Shown piece by piece: positions 41,481-52,451 of a stretch of DNA of 64,000 nucleotides (position 1 is its first letter; each line of letters opens with the position of its first letter). The translations under genes were made by a program, and so were the position numbers. This DNA comes from Multifurca ochricompacta (lineage: Eukaryota > Basidiomycota > Agaricomycetes > Russulales > Russulaceae), in contig WTXG01000190.1 in NCBI GenBank assembly GCA_022496185.1, positions 1-64,000 of the forward strand, given 5' to 3'. A model generated the notes under the pieces. That model was not told the DNA's origin. It did no database searches and saw only the letters and a program-made list of their open reading frames with translations.

Positions 41481-43019
41481 ATGGTGGCTTCTAGAAGTTC
41501 TAGAGCACCCAACCCTCCATACTCTCGCTCTGCTAGACCCTCTCGATTACCTAGCCAGGCACCATCGCCTATTGAAAATTTAATCTCCCCTGCAATTGAG
41601 GCAGAACTAGAAGAACAACAGTTTATCAGGAATTTAGCTTCCCAGTTATCTGACAAATTACTCTGTCAAGCTGGTGTGCCTGATATTACTTCTTCTACTT
41701 CCACTCCTACTGATTCCAGCACTCCTACTCATCATGACACTCCTCCAGCCAGACAAAATAGTCCTACTAGTCCTATGGCTAGCACTGCTCCCACAACCGG
41801 GCCCAGTGGACCCAGTACCAATCCCCCGCCACCAGCACAGACCCCGCTTACAATGACACTGGCAGAGCTTCGTAATATGATGGGCGCCATGATGGCAGCC
41901 ATCACACAGCTCTCCGCGGACATCCAAATAGTGGTCCAGCAGCTTGGACAGCCAACCCCCTCCCAGACAGTCAGCTCCGGAAAAGATTCCTCCGTTGCTA
42001 GACCTGCTTCCTGGGATGGAAAGGGAAACTCGGCTGATGCCAGGCATTTCCTGGCTGCCTTCCATAATTGGGGATGGAACCAAAAGCGGAATTTGAATGA
42101 CTACGACCCCATGACAACCAGCTGGTCCAAGAGGGATGCAGACTGGATCTTGGCAGTCTTGAACTTAATGACTGGAGATGCACAAACATGGGCTCTGCTG
42201 CATTTGGAGCAATTAAAAAACAGAGTTATTCCCTTTTCAGCGAATTGGGGTAACTTCAAACAGGCATTTACTTTGCGGTTTATACCACATGACATTGGAG
42301 AAGCAGCGCAGTCAGCGCTGAAGAAAATCCAACAAGGATGCCACAGTGTGGCAGAATACAAAGCTTGCTTTGACAAGCACTCACCTCAGACTGGATGGTC
42401 GGACCATGACCTTTTTGATTGGTTCTATGATGGCCTTGCTGGCAAAATCAAAGACACCTTGGCCATTATGCCAGTGCAACCCACAGATATGCAGACACTC
42501 TTTACATCTGCTCAGCTAATTGATCAAAGATTACAACAAAGAGAAGCAGAAAAGAAGGGAGAAACCCTCCCTGAACCAACCCAGCACCGAAAAGACCCCA
42601 ATGCTATGGAGATTGATGCCTCCAAACAGCAACAAACAGGGTCTGGAAAGAAGAGCTTTTTCGATTACAAAGCCACCTTCAAAGGAAAGTGCACGGGATG
42701 TGGAAGCAGTGCCCATACTTGGGCGAATGGCAACCACAAAGAACAAATCTGCAATCACTGTGGGAAGAAAGGGCATATTGCCACTGGTTGTTACCAAAAA
42801 TGGGCAGGAAAGCCCAAAGCAGCAAAAGTTGCTGGCTCTGACAGCCAGGCATCTGCAGCTCCTCAAGCTGCCGCAGCAAGCACCCAGCCTACCCAGGCTG
42901 CTAATGCTAGTTTGACCTCCAAAAAGGGTAATGTGCCCGCCAATAGCAACAACTCAGAGCTTCTAAAACAGGTGGCTGACCTTAAGGCCCAAATTGAAGC
43001 ACTGAAGGCAAGTTTTTAG
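41481..43019 (+). CDS. Gypsy G gag
   Basis: It is 512 residues: a proline/serine/threonine-rich part (65-165), a retrotransposon-gag capsid-like region at about 185-350 (ADARHFLAAFHNW, ALLHLEQLK, GLAGKIKDTL), PNAMEIDA at 373-380, a possible Cys pair C404/C407, a canonical knuckle C424-C427-H432-C437 (CNHCGKKGHIATGC), and a C-terminal helix NNSELLKQVADLKAQIEALK that may form a coiled coil. It would form particles and bind element RNA. It ends AGT TTT TAG, and pol lies in the -1 frame just there. Confidence 0.88.
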   Translation: MVASRSSRAPNPPYSRSARPSRLPSQAPSPIENLISPAIEAELEEQQFIRNLASQLSDKLLCQAGVPDITSSTSTPTDSSTPTHHDTPPARQNSPTSPMASTAPTTGPSGPSTNPPPPAQTPLTMTLAELRNMMGAMMAAITQLSADIQIVVQQLGQPTPSQTVSSGKDSSVARPASWDGKGNSADARHFLAAFHNWGWNQKRNLNDYDPMTTSWSKRDADWILAVLNLMTGDAQTWALLHLEQLKNRVIPFSANWGNFKQAFTLRFIPHDIGEAAQSALKKIQQGCHSVAEYKACFDKHSPQTGWSDHDLFDWFYDGLAGKIKDTLAIMPVQPTDMQTLFTSAQLIDQRLQQREAEKKGETLPEPTQHRKDPNAMEIDASKQQQTGSGKKSFFDYKATFKGKCTGCGSSAHTWANGNHKEQICNHCGKKGHIATGCYQKWAGKPKAAKVAGSDSQASAAPQAAAASTQPTQAANASLTSKKGNVPANSNNSELLKQVADLKAQIEALKASF

Positions 43020-44236
43020 TGGCTTCTTCGGATACAGCCACAACCAAAGAAGCGGATATATGTGCTGTTTCTGAGACTGACTTGGATGACTCAATTGTAT
43101 TTACATCTGCTTGTGAGATGAACAATAGTATTAGTGCTTCTTCTCATGTTTGTAGTAGGGTTTGCTTCTTGCTTGATAAAATTGAAAAAGAAGAAAAAAT
43201 CGATTCCTGCACATTACCAGTTATCAATAAATATGATCAGCATTTCCATATTTACGTCACTCTCAAAGGACAAAACAAAAGCACCACTGTAGCAGCTATG
43301 ATAGATTCAGGAGCAACAGCCATGTTCCTGGACTATAAGTTTGCCACCCAAAAGAAGATGCTTCTAGAACCACTGGAAACCTCAATTCAAGTACATAATA
43401 TCGACGGCAGTCATAATATAGCTGGAGATATTACCCATACAGTCACCCTATTAGTCACTATAGGGTCAAGGGTAGAAAAACACCGATTCCTGGTCACAAA
43501 TCTAGGACCAGAGAAGGTTATACTCGGACTTCCATGGTTAAAATATAGCAATCCTTCTATTAATTGGGAGAAAGGTGAAGTCACCCTGCAAGACTCCATT
43601 GAGAAAGATATCCTCATGGAGGACAAAAGCGACTGGTTTGCAGGAGTAGAACAAATATCAGCAAACAGATTAGAACGCTGACAATTTGTAAAAGACGGAG
43701 TCTTGGACTGTACCACTGATGAGCTATGGTGTTGTGCAGGCTTCACTTATTCACAAGAAGCCTACACAAAAGAATACCTAACTCGTATGGAAGGAAAATC
43801 TTTTGAAGATTTGGTACCTCCACCATATAGAGACTTCACACAGGTCTTCTTGGAAGAAGAATCCCAAAGACTCCCTCAGCACCAGCCATGGGACCATACA
43901 ATAGACATTGTGCCTGGGTCGAAGACCCAATGGAAAGCCAAAGTCTATCCCATGTCACCAAATGAGCAAGTAGAACTGGACAAATTTCTGGAAGAACACC
44001 TCCAGAAAGGGTATATTGTGCCATCTAAATCTCCAATGGCGGTACCTGTATTCTTTATAAAGAAAAAGGATGGGAAAATTCGTCTCATCCAAGACTACAG
44101 ACCATTAAACGATATTACTGTCAAAAACAAATACCCACTTCCACTTGCAGTCAATATTATCAATCGACTTAAGGGTGCAAAGATCTTTACAAAAATGGAT
44201 GTACGATGGGGATATCATAATATCTGGATAAAGGAA
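43019..44236 (+). pseudogene. Gypsy G pol start: protease and part of reverse transcriptase
   Basis: The frame runs in -1 phase from the gag end. It holds protease MIDSGATAMFLD with the closing VILGLPWLK, then after one TGA (43679-43681, in LER-stop-QFVKD) the reverse transcriptase start ([42 protein letters not shown] to KMDVRWGYHN). It is cut at 44236 by the LTR of gypsy C. So one stop plus truncation inactivate it. Confidence 0.85.
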
Positions 44237-44830
44237 TGTTATGTCCAGTGCGGGACGTTCCACACGACTTGTGTGACAGCGTTCGTTCGTTATCAGGTAA
44301 GGAGCCAATAGGGCTCCTTGGAGTGCATTATGGAAGAGTCAAAGTCAGAGAGGCTGTACTCTAAGACAATGTTGAGTGGAAAGTACCAGAAGTACTTGGT
44401 GAGACGGTCAAGTCAAAGCCTTCAAAGGGAAGTCCAGAAGACAAGCACCGATGTATTCAATAAGTTGAGTCTGAGGTCTACAATGTAGTTACAGTGGACT
44501 TATATACATAATCGAATGAGCGTCTAAAGATAAGATAGTGCAGAGTCATGTGGGCCTGAATATACGAAAGCGGAGGGCATAAAGCCTGGCTTCTGATAGG
44601 GAGTTAAGTAAGTGTCCGGTCGTAAAGATAAGAGATAGAAGATAACAGATAAGAGGTCAATCATGAGTAAAGTGACATAAACAAAGACAAAGCCGATCAT
44701 GGGGAGGGAAGCAGGGCATGTGATGGGTCCCAGGAAGGGGACATGATCAAGAAATGTAAGGTAGGGGGATGGGTAGGGTTGTCACTGGGGATCGTGAAGA
44801 AAAGTGGGTTGCTAGGCAGGGGTCGTAACA
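44237..44830 (-). repeat. Gypsy C 3' LTR
   Basis: It is 594 bp with ends TGTTAT and GTAACA. The polypurine tract follows at 44831 (plus strand TCACCCCCTCTTCTGG). Confidence 0.88.
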
Positions 44831-44861
44831 TCACCCCCTCTTCTGGCTCTAGCTGACCCAG

Positions 44862-46067
44862 CTAGAAACGACTTGTACCATCATCATCCTGCACCAGGTC
44901 TAAGTAATCGTCAGCTACATTACAATCATCCATGGTGTAATTCTCCTTGTCCTCATCCTGGGGACACCTGTGTGCGTGGAGGAAATTGTAAGGGCCACAC
45001 TGTCCACACAAGTGACAGAGGTCGTGGACAGGGCAGTCCAGCTCGCGATGTCCCGCGTTATGATGCAGGCACTTGCCGCACCAGCCGGACGGGTTGATGA
45101 TTGTCGGGGGAACACCTACTCAGCGGAAGATGCAGAACCAGCTCCAGTGCAGATTGCTGTGACAGTGGCGACACCACTTGCAGTTGAGGGGACAGTTCCA
45201 GCTGATATGGTACTTACTGTCACACCACCAGCATGTTTCTCCACAGGGATTCTCGTGCATCCGTGGCATCTCGAACCGATTGGGCAACAACCTTGGTGCA
45301 GCCCCTAACGATTGTGGAGGGAGAGGTTGTGTGTATGTGTCAGCATACCTCTCGGCAATGGTCTGGTATGCATCCCCTGTTTCCAACCTCTTCCGGATCT
45401 CTACCAACTCCTGTTTGACCTGGAACATCCTGCTGGTCAGTCTCGTCATCATCTTTGCATGTTCCTTGTACTGCTTGTTGAGTGTCGTACACAGCGTCAG
45501 GTTCTTCCGCAGCCTCATTACCTCGGCTTTGAGGCACGGGAGACGCATGTCATTCAGTACTTTGTTGATTGCAAAGGCGCGGGAATCTTCCATGGCTAAA
45601 TGCCCCAACTGCTCGTCACTCATCATGTGATGTAGTCGTCCTGTATAGCGTTCTTCCAAATAGACTGGGGCCCCGTAGACAGGACCATTCTTCTTCATGC
45701 ACCCTGCGACATCCATTCCTCCATTGGTATAAAAGATGTACTTAGCTATAGCCTTGGTGCCATCTGCCATGGTGATCTCAAGCGGGAAGTACATCAACGA
45801 GTTTGGGTTGTTGGCGAAGAACGGGAACTCAGGGACTTCATCATCCATCTCCATGCCTACCAAGTCATTTGGGTGCGGCTCTTCGCAGTGCTCAAAGTCA
45901 TCGTTGGGGTTGGGCGACTGGTTCTTCATGCATTCTTCCGCAGCTTCATAGTCGATGGGAGAGGAGGGGTGAGTGGAGGGGTGAGTGGAAGGGAAGGCTT
46001 CCACAACCACAGTAGTGGCGGTGAAGGTGTTGATGGCAGCAGAGGCAGCGATGAAGGAAGAGGACAT
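44862..46067 (-). pseudogene. Gypsy C ORF3, one premature stop
   Basis: The frame from 46067 (MSSSFIAAS) matches ORF3 of gypsy A and D. Two knuckles are intact (CWWCDSKYHISWNC and CRHCHSNLHWSWFC). A TGA at 45120-45122 then stands where gypsy D has CGA (FRR). The rest, to DDDGTSRF near 44862, stays recognisable with the third knuckle CGKCLHHNAGHRELDC. Confidence 0.8.
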
Positions 46068-47081
46068 ATTGGTGTGTAGTTAGGATGTTGCTGGTGAAGC
46101 GTTGTTCTGGGGGAAAGTTGGGAGTCTGCCTTTCTTTTAACTGTTTTTGGGCACCTGGGGATGTCGTAAATGAAACTCCGTGATCAGGTCCAGGGCAAAG
46201 ATATCCCCGGCTGGTTCCCATGAGTTGTCAGAGTCTGGGAAACCCTTCCACTTGATCAGGTAATACAGCTTGCGCCCTCGGCCCTGTCATTTCGAGTCTA
46301 GAATGCGTTCTACTTCCCACTCCTCTTCTCTGTCGATAAGGTCAGGTGGGGGTCTTGGGAAGTTCTCCCCATGAATGGAGGTTTCCTTATATGGGGTCAG
46401 GAGCTTGGCATGGAAGACGGGATGGATCTTCCATTTTGGCGGCAGTTGCAGTTCATATGATACATCTGACAGCTTCCTTGTGATCTGGAAGGGCCCGTGA
46501 TGTCAGGGCGCTAGTTTGGCTGAGGGATGTGACGTATGAATGTTTTTTCCCTTGAGCCACACCCAGTCATTGGTCTGATAAGGTGTGAAAGTGCTTGGTT
46601 GTGCAGTCAGAAGTTGCTGTGCCTTTGCCAGGTTGTTATTGGCTGATTGTCGTAACTCTTCCCATTGGCTTATCCATTGGGTTACTGAAGGGACTTTAGT
46701 GGGCTTATCTGTCCACGTGGTGCGCGGGGTCCAGCCCATGATAAGGGAGAAGGGGGTGGCCTTCGTGGTGCCATTGGGCCATGAGTTGTGAGCAAACTCC
46801 GCAGTTGATAGCCATTCTGCCCAGTCATCTTGTCTGCTGTTGCACCAGAACCAAAGGTATTGTTCGAGCCACTGATTTGTCCGCTCAGACTGTCCATCTG
46901 TTTGTGGATGGTAAGCTGTGGAGATATTTTGCGCGATGTCTAACATTTTGCACAGGGCTTTGGCAAACGTTGACATGAACCTGGTGTCACAGTTGGATAT
47001 GATCTTCTTGGGGAGTCCATAATGGCGGTATACATGATTCAGGTATAACTTTGCCACTCCTTCGGCTGTGATAGTCTCATT

Positions 47082-47667
47082 TGTTACGTCCGGTGTGAGA
47101 CGTTCTGCACGACTTGTGCGACAGTGTGGTTCTAGGGTTTCAGATAAGAGACCAATAAGGCCTCTTGGAGTTCCAAGGGAAAGAGTCAAAGTCGAAGGGG
47201 CTGTTCCCTAAGACGATGTTAAGCGGAAAGTGCCGAAAGCACTGAGACAGACGAGTCAAAGGATCAAGGGAGAGTCCAGAAGACAAACACCAATGTATTC
47301 AATAAGTCGAGTCTGGGGTCTACAGCGTAGCTACAGCGGACTTATATACGTAACTCAACGGGCGTCTACGAGATAAGGATATGGAGTCAAGTGGGCCCGA
47401 ATATACGGAAGCGGACAGCGTAAAGTCTAGCTTCTGATAGGGTATTAAGTAAGTGTCCGGTCGTAAAGATAAGATGATAAGAAGATAAGGAGTCAAACAT
47501 AAGTAAACATCGCGTCAACAGATATAAAGCGAGTCATGGGGATGGAAGCAAGGCATGTGACGGATCCCACGATGGGGACGTGATCGAGAAGTGTAAGGTG
47601 GGTGGCAAGGAGGGGTCGTCGTTGGGAAGGTGAAAGAAAACGGGGACGGATGGTAGAGGTCGTAACA
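47082..47667 (-). repeat. Gypsy D 3' LTR
   Basis: It is next to the polypurine tract at 47668 (plus TCACCCCCTCTTCTGG). Confidence 0.93.
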
Positions 47668-47751
47668 TCACCCCCTCTTCTGGTTCTAGCAGACCCGGCT
47701 AGAAACGACTCGTACCGTCATCATCTTGTACCAACTCCAAGTAGTCGTCAG

Positions 47752-48936
47752 CTACATTACGATCATCCATTGTATAATTCTCCTTGTCCTCGTCTTGGGG
47801 GCATTGGTGAGTACGGAGGAACCCATAGGGCCGCGTCGACCACACATGCGGCACAGATCATGGACCGGGCAGTCCAGTTCTCGATGCCCTGCATTATGAC
47901 GCAGGCACTTGCCACACCATGCGGACGGGTTGCTGATCGTTGGGGCGACTCCCAGTCGACGGAAGATACAGAACCTGCTCCAGTGCAGGTTGCTGCGACA
48001 ATGCCGACACCATTTGCGATTGAGGGGGCAGTTCCAGCTGATGTGATACTTACTATCACAACGCCAGCATGTCTCGCCTCGAGGGTTCTCATGCATGCGC
48101 GGCATCTCAAACCGATTCGGCAGCAACACGGGAGCAGCCCCCAATGATCGTGGGGGTAGGGGCCGGGCATATGTGTCGGCGTACCTTTCCGCAATTGTCT
48201 GATAAGCATCCCCCTTTTCCAGCCTCTTTCGAATCTCCACCAATTCCTGCTCGACCTGGAACATCCCATTGGTCAGCCGGGCCATCATCTTCGCGTGCTC
48301 TTTATATTGTTGATTGAGTGTTTTGCGCAAGGTTAGGTTCTTCCGCAGTCTCATTACCTCGGCTTTGAGACGCGGAAGTTGCATGTCACTCAACACCTCG
48401 TCGATGGCGAAAGCCCGCGAATCTTCAGCAGCCAGGTGCCCCAGCTGTTCGTCGGTCATGGTGTGATGCAGACGACCAGTGTACCTTTCCTCCAGATATA
48501 CCGGAGCTCCATAAACAGGGCCGTCCTTCTTCATGCATCCGGCCACATCCATCCCTCTGTTGGTGTAGAAAATGTATTTGGCGATCGCGACTGTCCCGTC
48601 ACCCATGGTGATCTCCAACGGGTAGTACGTGGAGGAGTTCGGGTTGTTAACGAAGAAGGGAAATTCGGGGACCTCGTCATCCGACTCCATACCTATCAGG
48701 TCATTTGGATGTGGTTCTTCACAGTGTTTAAAGTCGTCGTTAGGGTTGGGAGACTGGTTCTTGACCCGGGCTTCGGCAGCCTCGTAGTCAATGGGTGAGG
48801 AGGGACGTGTGGAAGGGTGCGCGGAAGGGAAGTTCTCGACAACTACTGTGGTAGCGGCGAAAGCGTCAATGGCGGCGTTGGCAGCGATGAAAGACATGAT
48901 GGATTCGATAGTTGTAGGACGTTGCTGTGGGAGCAT
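47752..48936 (-). CDS. Gypsy D ORF3, zinc-knuckle protein, late frameshift
   Basis: It starts 39 bases after the pol stop (48976). Knuckles sit at C290-C293-H298-C303, C310-C313-H318-C323 and C341-C344-H351-C356, after a probable coiled coil at 185-245. Compared with gypsy A one base is missing near 47827, so the last part (fourth Cys/His cluster and the acidic DDDGTSRF tail) is out of frame. The DNA for that tail is still present (about 47702-47825). Sequence and spacing are much like those of A, C and E, so this is a regular part of the element rather than a chance capture by one copy. Confidence 0.75.
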   Translation of the reverse strand: MLPQQRPTTIESIMSFIAANAAIDAFAATTVVVENFPSAHPSTRPSSPIDYEAAEARVKNQSPNPNDDFKHCEEPHPNDLIGMESDDEVPEFPFFVNNPNSSTYYPLEITMGDGTVAIAKYIFYTNRGMDVAGCMKKDGPVYGAPVYLEERYTGRLHHTMTDEQLGHLAAEDSRAFAIDEVLSDMQLPRLKAEVMRLRKNLTLRKTLNQQYKEHAKMMARLTNGMFQVEQELVEIRKRLEKGDAYQTIAERYADTYARPLPPRSLGAAPVLLPNRFEMPRMHENPRGETCWRCDSKYHISWNCPLNRKWCRHCRSNLHWSRFCIFRRLGVAPTISNPSAWCGKCLRHNAGHRELDCPVHDLCRMCGRRGPMGSSVLTNAPKTRTRRIIQWMIVM

Positions 48937-48975
48937 GTACTGGGGGAATCGGTGGGGGGGTTTGGGGCAGTCCTT

Positions 48976-51900
48976 TTAAGCATTCTTGGGTGCTTCTGGA
49001 TGTCGGATGTGGAACTCCGAGATAAGGTCCGGGGCAAAGATATCTCCGGCTGATTCCCACGAGTTGTCAGAGTCTGGGAATCCCTTCCACTTGATTAGGT
49101 AGTGCAATTTGCGCCCTCGGCCTTGTCGCTTGGAGTCTAGAACACGTTCCACTTCCCACTCTTCTTCGCCATCGATAAGGTCAGGCGGGGGTCTTGGGAA
49201 GTTTTCTCTGTGAATGGAGGTTTCCTTGTAAGGGGTCAGAAGCTTGGCATGGAAGACTGGGTGGATCTTCCATTTCGGCGGCAGTTTCAATTCGTATGAC
49301 ACATCCGACAGCTTCCTTGTGATCTGGAAGGGTCCGTGACGTCGGGGCGCTAGTTTGGCCGAGGGGTGTGACGTGTGAATGTTCCTGCCCTCGAGCCATA
49401 CCCAGTCATTGGTCCGATAAGGTGTGAACATGCTTGGCCGTGCTATCAGAAGTTGTTGCGCCTTTACCAGATTCTCATTGGCCGATTGTCGCAGTTCCTC
49501 CCATTGGCTTATCCTTTCGGTTACTGACGGGGTGTTGACGGGCTTATCTGTCCATGTGGTGCGTGGGGTCCAGCCCATGATAAGGGAAAAAGGGGTAGCT
49601 TTTGTCGTGCCATTGGGCCACGAGTTATGGGCGAATTCCGCGGTCGATAGCCATTCTGCCCAGTCATCTTGCCTGCTGTTGCACCAGAATCGGAGGTACT
49701 GCTCTAGCCACTGGTTTGTCCGTTCCGACTGTCCATCCGTTTGGGGGTGGTATGCCGTAGAGATATTCTGTGTGATGTCCAATGTTTTGCATAGGGCCTT
49801 TGCAAATGCCGATGTGAAACGAGTATCCCTGTCAGAGATAATCTTCTTGGGGAGCCCGTAGTGGCGGTATACATGGTTTAGGTAGAGCTTTGCCACTCCT
49901 TCGGCTGTGATGGTTTCGTTACAGGGGATAAAGAGAGCCGCTTTGGAGCAATCATGGTCTGTAATTGTGAGGATGGTGTCGAAGCCTTGTGATTTGGGCA
50001 GCTTGACAATGAAGTCCATGGCGATGGTCTGGAATGGGGTCGATGCAATAGGAGTGATGGGGTACATTGGTGGGATCTTCGGGTGCGTGTTCACCTTGTT
50101 TGCTTGGCATGAGGCACATCCTTGTACGTAGTTTTCAATGTCCTTTTTCATGTTGGGCCACCAATAGTCTCTTTTGGCCAGGGCGTAGGTGTTGGCGATA
50201 CCTGGATGGCCAGCAGAGGGAAGGTCGTGATGAAAATGGATCACCCCCCTCTTAATGTTGTCGCCACCGGTGACAACGAGTCGATCCCCGTCTTTCCACC
50301 AAAGACCGTCAATCTTCTTTAAATTATGAGCGTCAGCCCATGATAGGCACAGGTCTTGGTTCATATTCTGGGAAACTTGTGCCCAAAGGTCCATGTCGTG
50401 GAGACTGACCACGGCCGATTTTGCGAAGACCTCTTCTGGGAGGACGGTGATGTCATTATTGTCGTCCTCTCCTGTATGCATATCCGGCCTTCGTGACAAG
50501 GCATCTGCTCTGGCGTTCTGGCTTCCTGCAATATGTTTCAATGTGAAGTTATACTCCTCCAACTCCAAGACCTCGCGTGCCACGCGCCGACTGATTTTGT
50601 GGGGTTCTTTCCAATACAATAGATTGGAATGGTCAGTGTGGATGATGGTCTTGTGCGAGGTTCCTGCCAGATAGGGTCGCCAATGCCGCAATGCTTTGAC
50701 TATGGCCAAAAGCTCTCTGTCCCAGATGTCATAGTTTCGTTCGGCTGAGGAGAAGGTTTCAGAGTAGTATGCTACCGGGTGAAGTATTTGTGTGGCATCT
50801 CTCTGATATAACACTGCCCCGTTCGCAAAGTGAGAGGCGTCCACCTCTAGTTCGAAGGGGCGACTCAGATCTGGCTGGATGAGTACTGGTTCTGACCCGA
50901 CAAGATCCCTAATCTGCTCGAATGCGTGCTGCTGTGTTGCACCCCAATACCATAGTACATCCTTTTTCAGTAGGTCGTTCAGTGGCCGCGCTATGCCTGA
51001 AAATCCCTTGACGAATCGTCGGTAGAAGTTACAGAATCCAATGAATGACCGGACATCTTTGACGCAAGTTGGCACTGGCCACTCTCGAATTCCTTGTACT
51101 TTAATGGGGTCCATACGCACTTGTCCTCCTTCCAGGATGACTCCTAGGTACTCAACACTCCGTTGTTCGAAGGAACATTTAGCTGGTTTGAGATACAGGT
51201 CATGTTCTCGTAGTATGTCCAGTACCTGGTGCACTCGGTCTCGATGGTGGTCTAAATTGTCTGGGGTAGCTACCAGGATGTCGTCCATGTAGACCACTAC
51301 TTCTCCAGTGAGAATGAGATCGCGGAAAATGTGGTTCATCATAGACTGGAATGTTGCCGGCGAATTCGTGAGACCAAAGAACATGACGTTGGGTTCGAAC
51401 AACCCTTGATTCGTCTTGAATGCTGCTTTGCACTGGTCTCCTTCCCTGATTCTAACATTGTTGTAGCCCCACCGCACGTCCATCTTGGAGAAGAGGGATT
51501 TATCCCTCATAGTGTCGATAAGTTCAGAGATGAGCGGCAGGGGGTAGGCATTTTTCACGGTATACGCATTGAGTCGTCGATAATCCTGGACCGGCCGCAG
51601 CTTGCCATCCTTCTTCTTGATGAAGAAGAAGGGCGAGGCGTACTGCGACTTGGAGGGGCGAATGTAACCTTTTGCCAAATGTTCTTCGAGGAATTCTGTC
51701 AATGCCACCTGCTCCGACTGGGACAGTGGGTAGATTTTACAATCTATGGCAGTCGGTGTATCCGGGAGTAGGTCTATAGCATGGTCCCATGGTCTGGAGG
51801 GCGGAAAACGCTGGGATTCTTCCTCGGAAAATACCTTCCAATGCCGATGGTAGGTACTCGGTACTATGTCGCTGTAGGTTTTTTCTGCCTGCCCCTGTAT

Positions 51901-52430
51901 CGCCTTTTGAGCTAATTCTGATGCTTTGGTGACATAGCAGTAGCCTGGGTCTTCTTCCTTCGTACCGGTAGCTTTTATCGTTGGATGTCTGACTGCGTAA
52001 TCATATCCTATCGACGTGATGATGGTGGGGTATGATTCCTTATCCATTGTTGCATCCGCCCAATTGATCTTTGGTTCGAACGCAGCGAGCCATGGGTATC
52101 CAAGAATAAGGTCTTCGTCTCCTAGATCCGTGACTAAGAAGCGAATGTTTTTTGTAGCTTCTCCAACCTGGACCCTTAGATCTGTGTAGTGAGTGATTTT
52201 CCCTGCACGATTGGCCGTTCCATCAATGTTCCAAATGTTCTTTTCCTGGGGAAGTGCCAGCCGTCCCAAACCCATTGTTCTAAGTAGTCGTGGGTGAATA
52301 AAATTGTCTGTGGCTCCTGAGTCCACTAAAATGTCTCAATCGGCCGTCCTCTGTGTAGTTTCAAAATGGACTGGTATTTTCAACGATTTGAATCGACTAG
52401 CATACACAGAGGTAACATGGAGTGCTCGCG
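48976..52430 (-). CDS. Gypsy D pol, nearly intact
   Basis: From the protease DSGA the open frame (52326 to 48976) has 1116 residues. By that numbering: protease DSGA 2-5 with LILGYPW 73-79, reverse transcriptase with KMDVRWG 281-287 and YMDD 346-349, RNase H D496, E538 and D565, integrase finger H700, H707, C737 and C740, catalytic D771, D832 and E868 (DD35E), and chromodomain about 1056-1106 (EWEVERVLDS...LIKWKGF). Just upstream, a TGA at 52336-52338 stands for CGA in TADRDIL, and the frame continues above it (YASRFKSLKIPVHFETTQRTAD). So one stop is the main lesion. Pol lies -1 relative to gag. Confidence 0.93.
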
Positions 52431-52451
52431 CCCAGGCCGATGGGTTTGAGC

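Larger units (their letters stand above)
39447..44236 (+). mobile_element. Gypsy element G, 5' part, cut by gypsy C
   Basis: A 5' LTR (39447-40257) is followed by a primer site, a 640-base leader, gag, protease and the first part of reverse transcriptase. Then gypsy C begins in mid-frame at 44237. The 3' part is not in the window. No duplication flanks the LTR (GGTCC, TTAGG), as expected if it is the 5' LTR of a longer element. Confidence 0.85.
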
